Origin: Erythroxylum novogranatense
Taxonomy: Eukaryota; Streptophyta; Magnoliopsida; Malpighiales; Erythroxylaceae
DNA length: 64,000 nucleotides
Reading direction: 5' to 3'
Assembly (NCBI GenBank): GCA_029891385.1
Contig: CM057227.1
Span: forward strand, 95,733,818-95,797,817
In this document: positions 1 to 11,907 of the stretch, one piece after another
Layout: every line of letters starts with the position of its first letter
How positions within the stretch are numbered: position 1 is the first letter of the stretch
Translations under genes and position numbers: made by a program
The notes under the pieces: generated by a model
What the model was told of the DNA's origin: nothing
What the model saw: the letters and a program-made list of their open reading frames with translations, nothing else
Databases searched by the model: none

Positions 1-157
1 CTTGCCAGGTACTCAACCATCACTTCCTAACCAACCCACTATTCCCACTGTACCTCAGGTCACCTTGCCCCCATTGCCAAGCATTCCCTCACTCCCCACA
101 ATCCCTTCTACTATTCCCTCCATTCCATTTGTCTCCCCACCACCGGCTGGAAACTAG
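1..157 (+). CDS. Proline-rich secreted protein, 3' end (tandem copy 1)
   Basis: This is the C-terminal 51 codons of a gene cut by the left edge of the window; the reading frame begins at base 2 and ends at the TAG at 155-157. It repeats short Leu-Pro and Pro-Thr/Ser units and ends in SPPPAGN, almost identical to the end of the complete gene at 52097-52537. The two are tandem duplicates, because similarity continues past the stop codon. By analogy with the complete copy, the product should be an extracellular, probably hydroxyproline-modified wall protein. Its 3' UTR is interrupted 175 bp after the stop by a 49-kb retrotransposon block. The N-terminus and promoter are outside the window, so I cannot tell whether this copy is intact. 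Confidence 0.85.
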   Translation, partial: LPGTQPSLPNQPTIPTVPQVTLPPLPSIPSLPTIPSTIPSIPFVSPPPAGN

Positions 158-331
158 AATATGTCAGACTCTCATGCCAGTTGCGTGTACATCTTGCGGT
201 CTCCAAGTTGCCTGTGCCCTGAAAATATTCTTACTGTGTATTATTATAATGCTTTTATAGCTTTTTTTTTTTTTTCCTTCCTTCTCTTCTTTACCTTGCA
301 ATATTGTTCATTAAACTGATGTAAGTGTTTC
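158..331 (+). other. Proximal 3' UTR of the left proline-rich gene
   Basis: This non-coding stretch is similar to 52538-52706 downstream of the complete paralogue. It contains a run of T near 258-275 and a possible weak polyadenylation hexamer ATTAAA near 310. Similarity stops at 331 and resumes at 49450. Bases 327-331 (gtttc) are the left target-site duplication of Copia A. Confidence 0.8.
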
Positions 332-656
332 TGTAGTTTATCAATCAACCATGCACTGACAATTAACTAGTAAACAGAAAACGTAGAGAGAGAAAACTAG
401 TGTGAGAAAGTTTCCGAAACAGGGGCAAACATAGCATCTAAAGAACTCAGTAAAAACTGAGATTTTACTCGATAATTCGTCTATTACAATTTCTGTAATC
501 AACTCTATATTTATAGTAAATTGGTAACTGTAATCTAACTGATTTTATTCAACTAATCTTGATTGTCTTGAATTCTTGTATCTTGGATTCTTTACGTAGT
601 TGCATGGTTCGACATCTTCATACTGTCCGAGAAATTCCTGAGACATATCACCTACA
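332..656 (-). repeat. Copia A 3' LTR
   Basis: This 325-bp LTR has perfect 5-bp terminal inverted repeats (TGTAG/CTACA). It matches 42756-43073 plus 49438-49444 over its whole length. It is intact, whereas its partner is split by Copia E. Confidence 0.93.
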
Positions 657-669
657 ATCTCCTCCTTGG
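657..669 (-). other. Copia A polypurine tract
   Basis: On the minus strand this reads CCAAGGAGGAGAT and abuts the LTR start TGTAGG. This is the position of the plus-strand primer in LTR retrotransposons. Confidence 0.8.
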
Positions 670-670
670 A

Positions 671-3600
671 TTAGGAATTTAACTTCTGAACTCCCACCAT
701 TGTTCTTAATTGATGAAATCGCGACTCATGGAAACCTTTGGTGAAAAGATCAGCCTTCTGATTCTCCGTGGAGATATACTCCAATTTTAGCTCACGCTCT
801 TGTTGTACGTCCCTTAGATAATAATATCTAAGCTTGAAGTGTTTTGTTTTACCATGAAATACTGAATTCAATGAAATGGAAATTGCTGCTTGATTATCTA
901 CATATACTACGGTGGTGAAGTTAGATGGATCTGCAAATCTCCAAGCAATTTTCTCACCTGGACTACCGCTTGCATTGCTGCGGTCAGCGCCACCGATTCG
1001 CTTCATCAGAAGAGGGCTACCATCTCCGCTTCTTGAACTCCGGGAAAACAAAGCTAAACCGAAGCGTTAGGCAATATCCAGATGTACTCTTCATGTCTTC
1101 AATTGCTCCTCCCCAATCACTATCCGCATAACAACCGAGCTTACAATCACCGGTTCTTTCATATAATAGACCAAATTCAATCGTCCTCTCGGATACCTCA
1201 ATACCCTTTTTATAGCAAGAATATGTTGTCTTCCAGATTGCTCAAATATCCGGACAACAAACTTACCAAACACAATATATCGTGTCTTGTGGTCATTATG
1301 TACATCATGACCGACCATGCTCCTATAGTTCCTACATCAACTTCATCTCCTTCTTCCTTCTTCATGAATTTTCCTTTGGGCATCTTGGAGTTGACACAGC
1401 TTACACTTCTCGGTTTGAATTTCTTCAACACATCACCCACATATTTCTTCCGATTTACTTTGATTCTTCCTTCACTTTGCTCAATCTCCATCCCCGAAAA
1501 TACTTCATCAACCCTAGATCTGTCATCTCAAGGCTTTACTAAATTGTCGCTTCAGATTGCCCATCCGCTTCTCGAACTTCGGTGATCAACGGATCATCTA
1601 CATAAATTGAAATCACCACTTCATCACCTTCTTGTATTCGCATACTGTGGTTGGTTCACTCTCGCTCCTCCCGAATTCTATCTCCAACAGAACGCATCAA
1701 TCCTTGCGTATCAAAGATTGAGGAGCCTGTTTAAGCCGTATAGCGCCTTGTTTAACTTATATACGCCTCCTCCTTTCCTTGACAACGAATCCTCCGGTTG
1801 TTGGACGTAAATTTCCTCCTGTAAAATACCATTGAGAAAAGCGGACTTAACGTCCATTTGGTGTACTTTCCACCCCTTCTCTGCTGCGAGCGCTAACAAT
1901 AATCGGATTGTTTCTATTCTATCTACTGGCGCGAATGTTTCTCAGAAGTCTACACCTTCTACTTGCGCGTAACCTCTTACAACCAGTCTCGCCTTCAACT
2001 TGTTAACCGATCCATCTGGATTCAACTTCGTCTTAAAAACCCACTTCAATCTGATTGCTCTCTTGTCCGGAGGTTTATCTGTCAACGTCCATGTCTGATT
2101 TTTGTTGATCATGGTTATTTCTTCTTTCATGGCTTCGAGCCATTTGGGATTTTTCCGAGCCTCCTGAACTTTTGTAGGCTCCAAGAATGCTTCGTTACTC
2201 CGTTCGTAAATTTCAGTCAGACTTCTCGTCCCTCTCACCGGAATGTGATCGAAATCCTCATCGGAGGCTTCTAGAACGTCTTCATCTGAGTTCCCACTAT
2301 ATGGCTCATATTGGGCCTCTAGATCCACTTCTTCATCCGTAACTTGTATTTGGACCGGATCATTACTAATTCCTAAATCACCAATTAATTGCTGGACATC
2401 CGAGGGCTGAGCATCTCCCCTCCTTGCTACCCCCGTCTTCTTCTTCTCTTCGAAGACCCAGCGCTCATCCTAAAAAAAGATTACGTCTCTACTCACCTTT
2501 ACTTTCTTCACCTCCGGAAAGTATAGTATGTAACCTTTGCTTACCTCCGAATATCCCACAAAAATTGCCATCTCCGTTTTGCTATCCAATTTACTCCTTT
2601 TGACTTGAGGCACGAGAACGCTGCAAAGAGACCCGAAAACTTTCAGATTCTTCAACCTTGGCTTCCCACCATGCCACATTTCGTACGGTGTTTTGTTGTC
2701 AAGAACATGAGTATGCAGCCGATTTAATAGAAAACATGCAGTGATCACCGCCTCAGCCCAGAAGTCTTTTGGAAGTTGCTTTTCTTCCATCATACATCTT
2801 GCCATCTCTACTACTGTCCGGTTTCTTCTCTCCACCACTCCGTTTTACTGTGGAGTATACGGGGTAGTGAGTTGGTGTTTGATGCCTGCAAGCTTACAGA
2901 TTTGATCAAATTCATATGAAGTAAATTCCGACCCATTGTCTGTTCTTACAGATTTAATGCTTGCTCCGGATTGATTCTCGATGAAGATCTTGAACTCCCG
3001 AAATGTCTTAGCCACCTCTCCTTTGGATTTTAAACAATAAATCCAAGAATATCTCGTGTAATCATCTATGATTAACAGGAAATAACGACAAACATTCACA
3101 GAGGGTATTGGCATCGGTCCGCATACGTCCATGTGTAGTAGCTGAAGATTCTCCTCGGCTCTCCATTTTGATTTCAAGAAAGGCATACGTGATTGCTTGC
3201 CTTTCATGTAGATTTTGCATGCAACACAATCATGTGGTCCTTTTGGTAAACCTTCAATCATTTGTTTCTTGTGCATTGCTTCCAAGCCCTTCATGTGATA
3301 ATTCCCGAGCCTTCTATGCCATAGATTAAAATCTTATGCACTACTCACCAATGCTTCTGGCTGAACCTCCTCTAGTCTTACCACAAAGCTTTTGTTCTTC
3401 ATTTCTGTAGTAAACAATTCTCTCCCGAGTTTGTCCAGGACCCTGCACTTATCAGTTTCGAAATACACGGACATACCTTCCTCGATCAGTTGGGCCACGC
3501 TTAGTAGATTGTGTTGTATTTTGGGTACGAGCAATACATCGGAGATGGTTTTGACGCCAAACTTGGTCGAAATCTCAACTACCCCTCTACCTTCTGCTCG

Positions 3601-4475
3601 TATGCATACACCATTTCCTACCCTCACGTTGGCCTTTACATTATGATTCAGGATTTTGAATAAAGATGCATCGGGTGTCATGTGACTCGTACATCCGCTG
3701 TCAATCAGCCATTCGGACGGATGTGCTTCAGCCTGATCACAGATAACCATAAAGAGTTGTTCTTCCTCTTCGGCAACTTGTGCATTTGCTTCTGGCTGTT
3801 CACCTTGCTTGTTGCAAATAGCTTCCATATGTCCCTTCTGATGGCATCTTTGGCATTCCACATCCGGCCTCTTCCAACACCTAAACGCAAGATGGTTAGA
3901 CTTACCACAGTGAGGACATGGATTGTATTTATTCGATTTATCTCCTGTAGTATTCTTGCTTGATTGTTTCTGATGAGCGTTGTACGAGCTTGGTCCTCCT
4001 TTATTCTTCTTCTTCTTCTTCTTGAATCTCTCCTGACCCACGTTCTTGACTGCGACCTTATAAGCTCCTTCAGCTACTTCGGGCCTTCTCATCAAGTGTC
4101 TCTGTTCTTGAGCCTGGAGCGCACTTACCACTTCAGCAAGTTTAATTTGTCCAATATCTTTGGAATTTTCCAAAGAGACGATGGTTGCTTCAAATTTTTC
4201 GGGTACCGAAACTAGAAGCTTTTGTACAAGCCTTTGATCTTTAAAATCTGCTCCCAAGATCCTAATTTGATCTGCAAGTTTTCTCAATCTTTCGGTATAA
4301 TTCTTGATAGATTCGTCATCCTTCATTTGAATTCTTTCGAATTTCTGCAACAAATTCAATATTTTCATATTCTTCACTTTTTCGTCACCCGCATATTCAC
4401 TCTTCAGAAATTCCCAAATGTCCTTTGCTGATCCCAGAGACATTATCCGAGTGAATATGGAAGGCGCGATTGCTT
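671..4475 (-). pseudogene. Copia A gag-pol, main part (degenerate)
   Basis: Read right to left, the fragments give a Copia polyprotein in order. 4443-3334 carries the UBN2-type gag, a CCHC zinc knuckle (CPHCGKSNHLAFRC), a second CX2C cluster, and the protease motif IDSGCTSHM. 3333-2845 carries the end of the GAG-pre-integrase region and the integrase core, with a DNGSEF motif. 2838-2470 is the integrase C-terminal part. 2328-1711 is the N-terminal half of reverse transcriptase, including QMDVKSAFLNG. 1491-671 holds remnants of the second half and RNase H (DNQAAISISL). There are in-frame stops at about 3334, 2842 and 2467, and the 1500-1900 segment, where the YVDD catalytic loop should be, is scrambled. 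The 5' end of gag is at 42419-42635, separated by the insertion of Copia B. This protein cannot be functional. Confidence 0.88.
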
Positions 4476-4480
4476 GATAT

Positions 4481-5540
4481 TGAAGTGAATCACACGTTAA
4501 TACAATGCTGAGAAAACGATATAAGAATGCACGAGAATGGGGGCTTGAATTGTGTATTCTCCTTTTTTAAAAATCTTTCAAAAACTGTTTGTTAGAAATA
4601 AAATTCTTTTACGGAATTTTCAATAGATTCTAATTAATATAAAACTTTGAAAACTTTGTTTCAAAATAAGTAATGATAAAACTTGAAACTAAAAGAGAGA
4701 TAGAGTAAGAGTAGTTGACACAGTGATTTATCCTGGTTCACCCCAAACTGTGGGTTACGTCCAGTCCTCAGAGTTCTTTATGAGATTTTCACTATCTCTT
4801 CAACTTTATAAGTATTCTTTGCGCGCCTCTTCAGGTCTCTACAGCCAGTATTCTTTCACACTTAGCCTCTGTAGGCTATCTGTACTACTTTCTTATAGAT
4901 AAGTGTTTGAACACTTGTTATAGTAAGAATAGCTCTCGGCTAATTTGCACAGAATGATTTTAAGATCACGTAGATGTAATTTGAGCTAATTTTTCAATTG
5001 TTCAGCTCACGTTTTTTTAACTAACTTTGCAATCTTCGACTTCGACTTGTATTTATAGCCTTCGTCTCCAACTGCTTCTTGATTCTTGTTTCTTGATTCT
5101 TGTTTCTTGAATCTTGTTTCTTGAATCTTGCTTCTTGACTCTTTAACAGAAACGGTTAATCAATTGAGTTCTGTAACTAACCCGAAATGACTCTTGCGTC
5201 TGCTTCGTAATTCCTCTTCTGCGTCTGTCTTTTCTATTCGCGTCTTCGTCTGTTTTACTATTGCGTCTTCGTCTGTTTTATACTGTGTTTCTGTCTGCAC
5301 CTGTATTTTCCTCTTTTGCGTCAACGTTGCTTCGTCTGTGTTTATTTTGTGTCTGTGTCTCTTTATTTCTTCTGTGTTCTTCGTCTACGTCTTATTGTGC
5401 ATCTGCGTCTGTGTTGCTTCGTCTGTATTACTTCGTCTGTTTTGCTTCGTCTGCTTTGCTCTTTGTCTGCTTTGATTCTCTTTTATTTGCTCTTTGTTAT
5501 ACATCAAAATTATATCTAAGTGAAGTCATTTTGACTTAAC
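4481..5540 (-). repeat. Copia B 3' LTR
   Basis: This LTR starts TGAAGTGAATC and ends GACTTAACA on the plus strand. It contains a TTCTTGAATCTTG-type tandem repeat at 5080-5145, with one unit fewer in the other LTR, and a run of CGTCTG-containing units at 5195-5480. Confidence 0.93.
5195..5480 (-). repeat. CGTCTG-unit array in the Copia B LTR
   Basis: The hexamer CGTCTG recurs about every 10-20 bp, often as TTCGTCTG, more than a dozen times. On the element's coding strand the unit is CAGACGAA, and the array falls 60-345 bp from the LTR 5' end, inside the expected U3. The other LTR has the same array at 42067-42350. The low-complexity translations through it are not real genes. Confidence 0.7.
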
Positions 5541-5556
5541 AATCTCCCCCTTTTTG
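5541..5556 (-). other. Copia B polypurine tract
   Basis: The minus strand has CAAAAAGGGGGAGAT directly against the LTR start TGTTAAG. Confidence 0.85.
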
Positions 5557-5762
5557 ATGATAACAAATTATATACAATCAAAAAAAACAAAATACAATGT
5601 AGAAGGAAAAAAAACTTATCTTTTAAAAAATCTTCTTCTTCTGCCTTCTTCTTCAGCTCCTTCAATCACACCCTTAAGATTTGAAAATTTCCATTCCTCT
5701 TCTGCTCATTCTCTTCTCCCTCTATTTGTTATAATAAAAAATGATTAATGACGACAACTCTT

Positions 5763-7192
5763 CTATAGTTCTGCCATCATTTTCTTCAGATCATTCATCG
5801 TCTCCTTTATCTCGTTTACTTCTCCACGTAATTGACTGATTTTTGCTTGGGAGGCAAACGTTGAGGAGGATTGATCATTATCTTCGGAGGGTGCTATCAA
5901 CGCAATTGTTGTAGCATATGCATCCGAGGATGGAACATAGTCTTCATTAATCGCAAATGTGGGTGGATGAATGAATACACTTGACTCTGGAATATCCAAG
6001 TCATAGGGAGCAGGTAGCATCAGCAACTGTCTTCCTTGCAAGGGTATGCCTTCAGCTTCAATAGACAGTGTATTAGATAAGGGTCTAATACGCAAAACTG
6101 TCTGGACAAGGAATTCAATGAATGTCCCTGTTGTCAATCTTCCCCTTACTGGACAGTCTTCTTTCTTATCAGTATAGCTACAACTAGCTCCACCATTATT
6201 CTCTTTAGAAGCGCATGCCTCATTAATTTTCCGTACTTCTTTTTCAATTTGATATGCGGACAGATCATCACTAACTCCTTCAGGAAAAAGTGTCGATTTC
6301 CCCTTATTCAAATCCAAGGGATATCTTGGCTGAATGTCTGGTACAACCTTTATTATTGACTGTTCCGTGACTGGATAAATAGTGCACGGACGAGAAGACA
6401 TTTTTGTAGGGTATGGCTTTATAGCAGCATACCTTAACGTATCATAGAAGTTCCTTTCGTCTTCATTCAATATGTGCCATGTCTCACTATTTATCAAAAT
6501 AGGTTGTAAGACAACCTTTATTTGCCTTCTAGGTTGACTGCAGATAGCAATTGCAGTACTCCTCCTTGTCACAACTTCAACAAGTCTGACTTCAAACTTA
6601 TCCTTTCTTAAAAATTTGGAATAGTTATGAACGACTAGACTAGGTTCATCAGATTTCTTCAATGCTACCTGTACTGAGCTTAAATCTGCTATGACATCTT
6701 GTTGATTATCGACAGGAGTAGGCTGAACCAGGTTAGGCTCCACTGGTTCCTCTGGTTTCTCAACAATGGAAGTATTCCTATCTTGATTAGCTTCTTCGGG
6801 AGTAGACAAACTCCTCCTTCGACTAACCACTTTAGTTTTTATTCTTGGAGTTTTCTTCACTTGAGACTTCTGTGTCTCAGACTCCAATTTTCTCTTCTTC
6901 TCAGTCTCCTTGCTCTGTTTGACTAATTCTTCCTCCAAAATTGAGACGAGAGATCTTGTCACCTTTGCCCTTAGTGCGCTGGATCCAGAGGCTTCTTCTT
7001 ATTCCTGCTCTCTGGTTCTTCTCTCTTCTTGTTGCCTTAAGGTTCGAATCCTAGGGGATCTCCTTGCTTTCTTAGTGATTTCACCCAAAAGATTCTCTCC
7101 TTTACTTTTTGTCGCACCATCGTCTGTCCTTCGAACAATATCATACACTTCTCTAGGACATGCTAGTTTTATCAAAGGCTTTTTACTTAATC
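5763..7192 (-). pseudogene. Copia B envelope-like ORF, C-terminal part
   Basis: This is the second half of the extra ORF between pol and the 3' LTR, continuing from 32754 across the Gypsy C insertion. It reads from 7192 to an in-frame TAA at 7001-6999, then stays open to the stop at 5763. The first part is basic (KKARRSPRIRTLRQQ). The middle is rich in K, E, P and T. The final 25 residues (about ISQLRGEVNEIKETMNDLKK) have heptad spacing and look like a coiled coil. I see no membrane segment in this half. The family role is unknown; such ORFs in Sireviruses are called envelope-like by position, not by proven function. Confidence 0.68.
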
Positions 7193-7197
7193 TTCTC

Positions 7198-8036
7198 TGT
7201 AGCACCCCACTCCCGTGAGACCCGAACCCGACATCGACGGTGATATCCGAGCCTGTGACCCGCGATGGTGGTATGCTAGAGCAGTCAAAACAATTCAAAT
7301 ACTATTTTAGTACTCAAATCAGTTCATATACATATAATCATAGCCAAATTGGGCCCAATACAATATCAGTACAATTTTGCAAAAATACAAATTTACACAT
7401 ATAAATCAGAATGACTCAAATGCAGACGTGAGACTGATCCCAACTTCATACTCTGACTTTCTTGCAGTAATCATACTCCCGTTTGTCTAACGGGGTACTC
7501 GTCAATTTCCTGAAAAATAATTGCAATGTTGGGTGAGTTTGCGGACTCAATGAGAAACCATCATCGATGGTTCACTCAATTCATGCATACGCAAACAGTT
7601 CGCACTTTATCACATATATTAACACAACCAAGAATCACATGCATTCAAATTTCACATTTATCAGGTGGTACGCCTTTCATACAATTCACATTTGAACATT
7701 CATATATGCAATGTACATGTGACTCTTTCATTTTATTTCGTTGTTGTGACCGTGCGACTGAGCCCTGATACGTTGAGCATAAAGCTCTGAAAATCGTTGG
7801 GCACGAGACCCTGTGCGTTGAGCTTAAAGCTCTGAATACGGTGGCTTCACCGGTCACAACTGTCAATTATCTGATCATGCATAATGGCATGAATGCACAT
7901 GTTCCAAATTTTCACTAGCCATGTCACAATCTAATATCACTATCCAAATTTTGCATTTGAAACCAATTATGAACAATTCATACACAATTAACACTTCTAT
8001 AGCACAGTCCAAATATTTCGAACACCTGTGGTCCAA
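7198..8036 (-). repeat. Gypsy C LTR (a), truncated
   Basis: This matches the first 850 bp of the LTRs at 10273 and 30071, then switches at 8035-8038 to interior sequence. The junction shares aaa with both parents, as expected for a deletion by microhomology. Confidence 0.88.
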
Positions 8037-10272
8037 AACTATATTTGTCCTTAGGTACATAAAATCATTTTACACTATATCAACATATTGCATCATAACC
8101 TTTACTAGGACACTTCCGCATATATTGCAAAATCTTCAATTTAAAGCGATACTATCAATACTTAATTTGAAATTTCCTACAAATGTCTCCTTTTTACACT
8201 CATCAATCATGTGACTCATACGTTTTTCCTCAAACCTTTAACAATTTATGGATACATACAATATATAACAGTTCTAAATAACTCCAAATCCCATATATAT
8301 GTTCCTTACAAATTTCACATTTTATTAACATCCCTATCGTCATTAAGTTTTCCAAAGTACCATGTCCGAATACTATTTCATCCACCAATTTATTCGATCA
8401 AGCTAAGATTCACTCTTATGAAACTTACATAATATAAATTTCCTCAACTGTGCCAATTTATCATCTTCACTTTTTAAATGCATTTAATTGATCATCGATC
8501 ATCGAAGTCACCATCCAATCTAAACACAATTGAAACACTTTACTCTTCAATAACATAATAAACTCCTTATACCCATGATCAATTTGTATAATTCTCCAAA
8601 TATCGAATGCCTCCAATGAGGAACAGTTTTCTCATAACTTTCTCAATTTCATCACAACATATTCTGACGCATGTTCCTTTACCCTAATTTCTCCACATAA
8701 CCCAATTTATTTGTCGTTTTACAAACTTGGGTTGATAACACATTCATCATATCAATTTCGTGATTTTAGAACACAATTACACAAACCATACACGAACCTA
8801 TTTTCTCCTCATATTCGCAATTAATATTTTCTTTAATGTTCAGTAAGTCTTTTACATCATCGGATTCATCTCATCATCATAATGTACACTTTTTCAGTAG
8901 CATACTTTATCTCTTACACTTGAGTCTCCGCTAGGATTAGGACTCTAGAATTCACTTTTATTTCATTTCAGATTTTCTCTTCAATGATTTCTCTCAAATC
9001 AATTCGTCAAATCAACGAAACCTTATCAATTATTAATACTGTCTATTTTTCAGCACCAAATATTAGTCATTCTTATTACCTCAAGAAGGTCAATTTCAAT
9101 TGCTTATAATATCCCAATAAGAGCAGTTCATGCCAGGACTTACAAGATCAGAACATCCCTTGTAACGAGGCTCTGTAGGGCACTTAAACAATTTCATTTA
9201 CTCTAATATCTTGGCATACATCGCTAAAATCCTCACATCTTATCTGAAAATGCATTTACATCAATTTACCCATTAGTAGCTTATACTACTAAGAACACTT
9301 TAATCCTATTTAATTATGGATAACCTTTCTCTTTTTGGTACCAGTTCTCGATCATGGAGATTTTGTTATACTTATGTCCCTCTTTTATTCCCTCAAGCTC
9401 ATTACCCATGCTAACATCATTAACAATTTCACTTCCTTCCCAATGGTCATCATAAGCACTTTCACTTTCACTTCTTATTCTAAATCATATTAAACTTTCA
9501 ACGATACGATCATCCCTTAATTCACTAATTGCTTCCCATGCCATCTCCACAATTATGAGACAATTAAGCTTAATATTTTCACTTGCCATGGGGCTCCCAC
9601 AATTAGGTGTACATTTACTTAGACAAATCAACTAAACCTGAACAACTGTTTCATTTATCAGTATCATTGTCTTACCTTTCAATCTTTTCATTCTTACATC
9701 ATACCCATGTATTTTCACATTCAAATCAATATCATAGATACACAATCACTCTTGATTTCTCACTAACATACTTAATTCACAGTCATAAATCATTTTTCAT
9801 AACTCTCATCACGATAATCAATCCCAATTGCAACTTCTCTATATCCTAGAACATTTTATTTTCATCCACTTTTTACACTTGCAATCTTACCATTTCTATC
9901 ATATCTCTATTTTCCTCGATCAATCCACAATTATAACTTCATTTCTATCCCACATTTAAGGATATACCCAGTATAACTCTAATGTTGTCTTTCATAATAT
10001 ATTCACCAATATCGATACACTAAATGGTCATTTGTCAAATCAAACCATACACCTTTTTCCGATTTCTCAATATCTACAACTTCCTTTTATCACACTCTTC
10101 CTCACTATTTCTAACCGCTTAAACGACTGATACATGCTCATGCATGTGACTCATATACCAGAGTGGGAATCAGTTGTCACTGTCTGCTGTGACATGACTT
10201 AGATGCATGTAACTTGACACATTTTTCATAATGCCCATGTAAGATTGTACTTCTGGGCTCTGATACCATAAA
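8037..10272 (-). repeat. Gypsy C interior, copy 1 (non-coding)
   Basis: This 2.2-kb stretch is collinear with 27834-30070, with roughly 27 differences by hand count (about 1.2%). It ends in a PBS next to LTR (b). Neither strand has a protein I recognise; the identical 80-codon frame at 9607-9849 and 29405-29647 merely reflects the duplication. The segment around 8870-9430 is homologous in reverse to 63360-64000. Confidence 0.8.
10255..10268 (-). other. Gypsy C primer binding site, copy 1
   Basis: The minus strand reads TGGTATCAGAGCCC four bases from the LTR (b) boundary, an exact tRNA-iMet PBS. Confidence 0.9.
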
Positions 10273-10584
10273 TGTAGCACCCCACTCCCGTGAGACCCGA
10301 ACCTGACATTGACGGTGATATCCGAGCCCGTGACCCGTGAGGGTGGTATGCTAGAGCGGTCAAAACAATTCAAATACTATTGCAGTACTCAAATCAGTTC
10401 ATATACATATAATTATAGCCAAATTGGGCCCAATACAATATCAGTACAATTTTACGAAAATACAAATTTACACATATAAATCAGAATGAATCAAATGCAG
10501 ACGTGAGACTGATCCCAACTTCATACTCTGACTTTTTTGCAGTAATCATACTCCCGTTTGTCTAATGGGGTACTCGTCAATTTC

Positions 10585-11907
10585 CTGAAAAATAATTGCT
10601 ATGTTGGGTGAGTTTGCGAACTCAATGAGAAACTATCATCGATGGTTCACTCAATTCATGCATACGCAAACAGTTCGCACTTTATCACATATATTAACAC
10701 AACCAAGAATCACATGCATTCAAATTTCACATTTATCAGGCGGTACGCCTTTCATACAATTCACATTTTAACATTCATATATGCAATGTACATGTGACTC
10801 TTTCATTTTATTTCGTTGTTGTGACCGTGCGCCTGAGCTCTTTTGCGTTGAGCCATTGGCTCTGAAAACATTGGGCTTGAAGCCTGATACGTTGAGTATA
10901 AAGCTCTGAAAATCGTTGGGCACGAGGCCTTGTGCGTTGAGCTTAAAGCTCTGAATACAGTGGCTGCACCGGTCACAACTGTCAATTATCTGATCATGCA
11001 TAATGGCATGAATGCACATGTTCCAAATTTTCACTAGCCATGTCACAATCTAATATCACTATCCAAATTTTGCATTTGAAACCAATTATGAACAATTTAT
11101 ACACAATTTATACTTCTATGGCACAGTCCAAATATTTCGAACACCTGTGGTCCGAAATCAATCAAAACAAACACATATAATACATCCTTAACTCCACATG
11201 GCATAATTGCATAAAATGTAGCACATATAGGTTGAGAAACCAACTAGGTTACTCACCTGAACTTCTGAGCTACCTGCCTAGAAGTCTCAGCAATGCCCGT
11301 GGAATATCGATCCATCGGAGCCTCTATAACAATCAAATAATTTTCATCATTAAATGCACAATCAAAATAATTCGATGAGGCACATGCCTTGAACAAAAGA
11401 TGCACTATGCGTATTTATGACTTTCCCGATACTATTTTCCATTTTCCACTTTCTTTTGTCAAATTCAAACTTTCCACTTAATTGCTCCACTTAATTGGAG
11501 GTCTACACCAAAAGTTATGCCCCTAAAACCAAACTATATTCATTCAGGAAAAACAGCCTCGCCGCGACATGAGGACGTTCGTCGCGGCGACAAGGATAGC
11601 TCGCCGCGGCGTGGAAGGTTGGGAGGCTCGCCGCGATATGCTTCAGTAAGCTCGCCGCGGCAAGTAAATGAAGGCTCGCAGCGGCGAGGCCTTCGCGCGC
11701 GCCGCGGCGAGAACACAACTTTTTCGTCGCGTCGCGCGCAGGTACGCCGTGACCTGCGGCCTTCTAGTCGTCTTCTCCAGCGAGTTTCTCCCTCTTTTCT
11801 CTCTCAAAACTCAGTAATAATTCTGCCAACTACCTCAATCTTTCACATTTAACCACAATAAATGCATTAAACTCACTAAATAACAGTATTAAAGCCATGA
11901 AACTTAC
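10585..11907 (-). other. Predicted intron within Gypsy C LTR (b)
   Basis: The donor TTG|GTAAGTT and the acceptor ACTCACCC...TTTTTCAG|G are 1323 nt apart on the element's sense strand, downstream of a TATA-like box. Both sites and their flanks recur at matching places in LTR (c) and in the solo LTR at 58196-60776. This is an inference from sequence; no transcript was seen. Confidence 0.5.
11555..11760. repeat. GC-rich palindromic module in LTR (b)
   Basis: About seven GCCGCGGC-like units, spaced roughly 20-30 bp apart, form a CpG-dense island inside an AT-rich LTR. Frames across it give Arg/Ala/Pro-rich nonsense proteins and should be ignored. Confidence 0.8.

Noticed and set aside
5194..5539. 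Overlapping open frames rich in Cys, Phe, Ser and Val in the Copia B LTR
   Set aside because: They arise from the CGTCTG repeat array and appear in all three frames of both LTRs.
6999..7298. A frame joining the Gypsy C LTR to the Copia B envelope-like ORF
   Set aside because: It crosses the insertion junction at 7197/7198 and the LTR part is not coding.
9607..9849. An 80-codon frame identical at 29405-29647, hinting at selection
   Set aside because: The surrounding 2.2 kb is equally conserved because of a recent duplication, and the frame has no motif.
11555..11760. Regularly spaced palindromes resembling a CRISPR array or a GC-rich gene
   Set aside because: The units are degenerate, unevenly spaced and inside a plant LTR present in several copies; the frames on both strands are Arg/Ala-rich artefacts of CpG-rich repeats.
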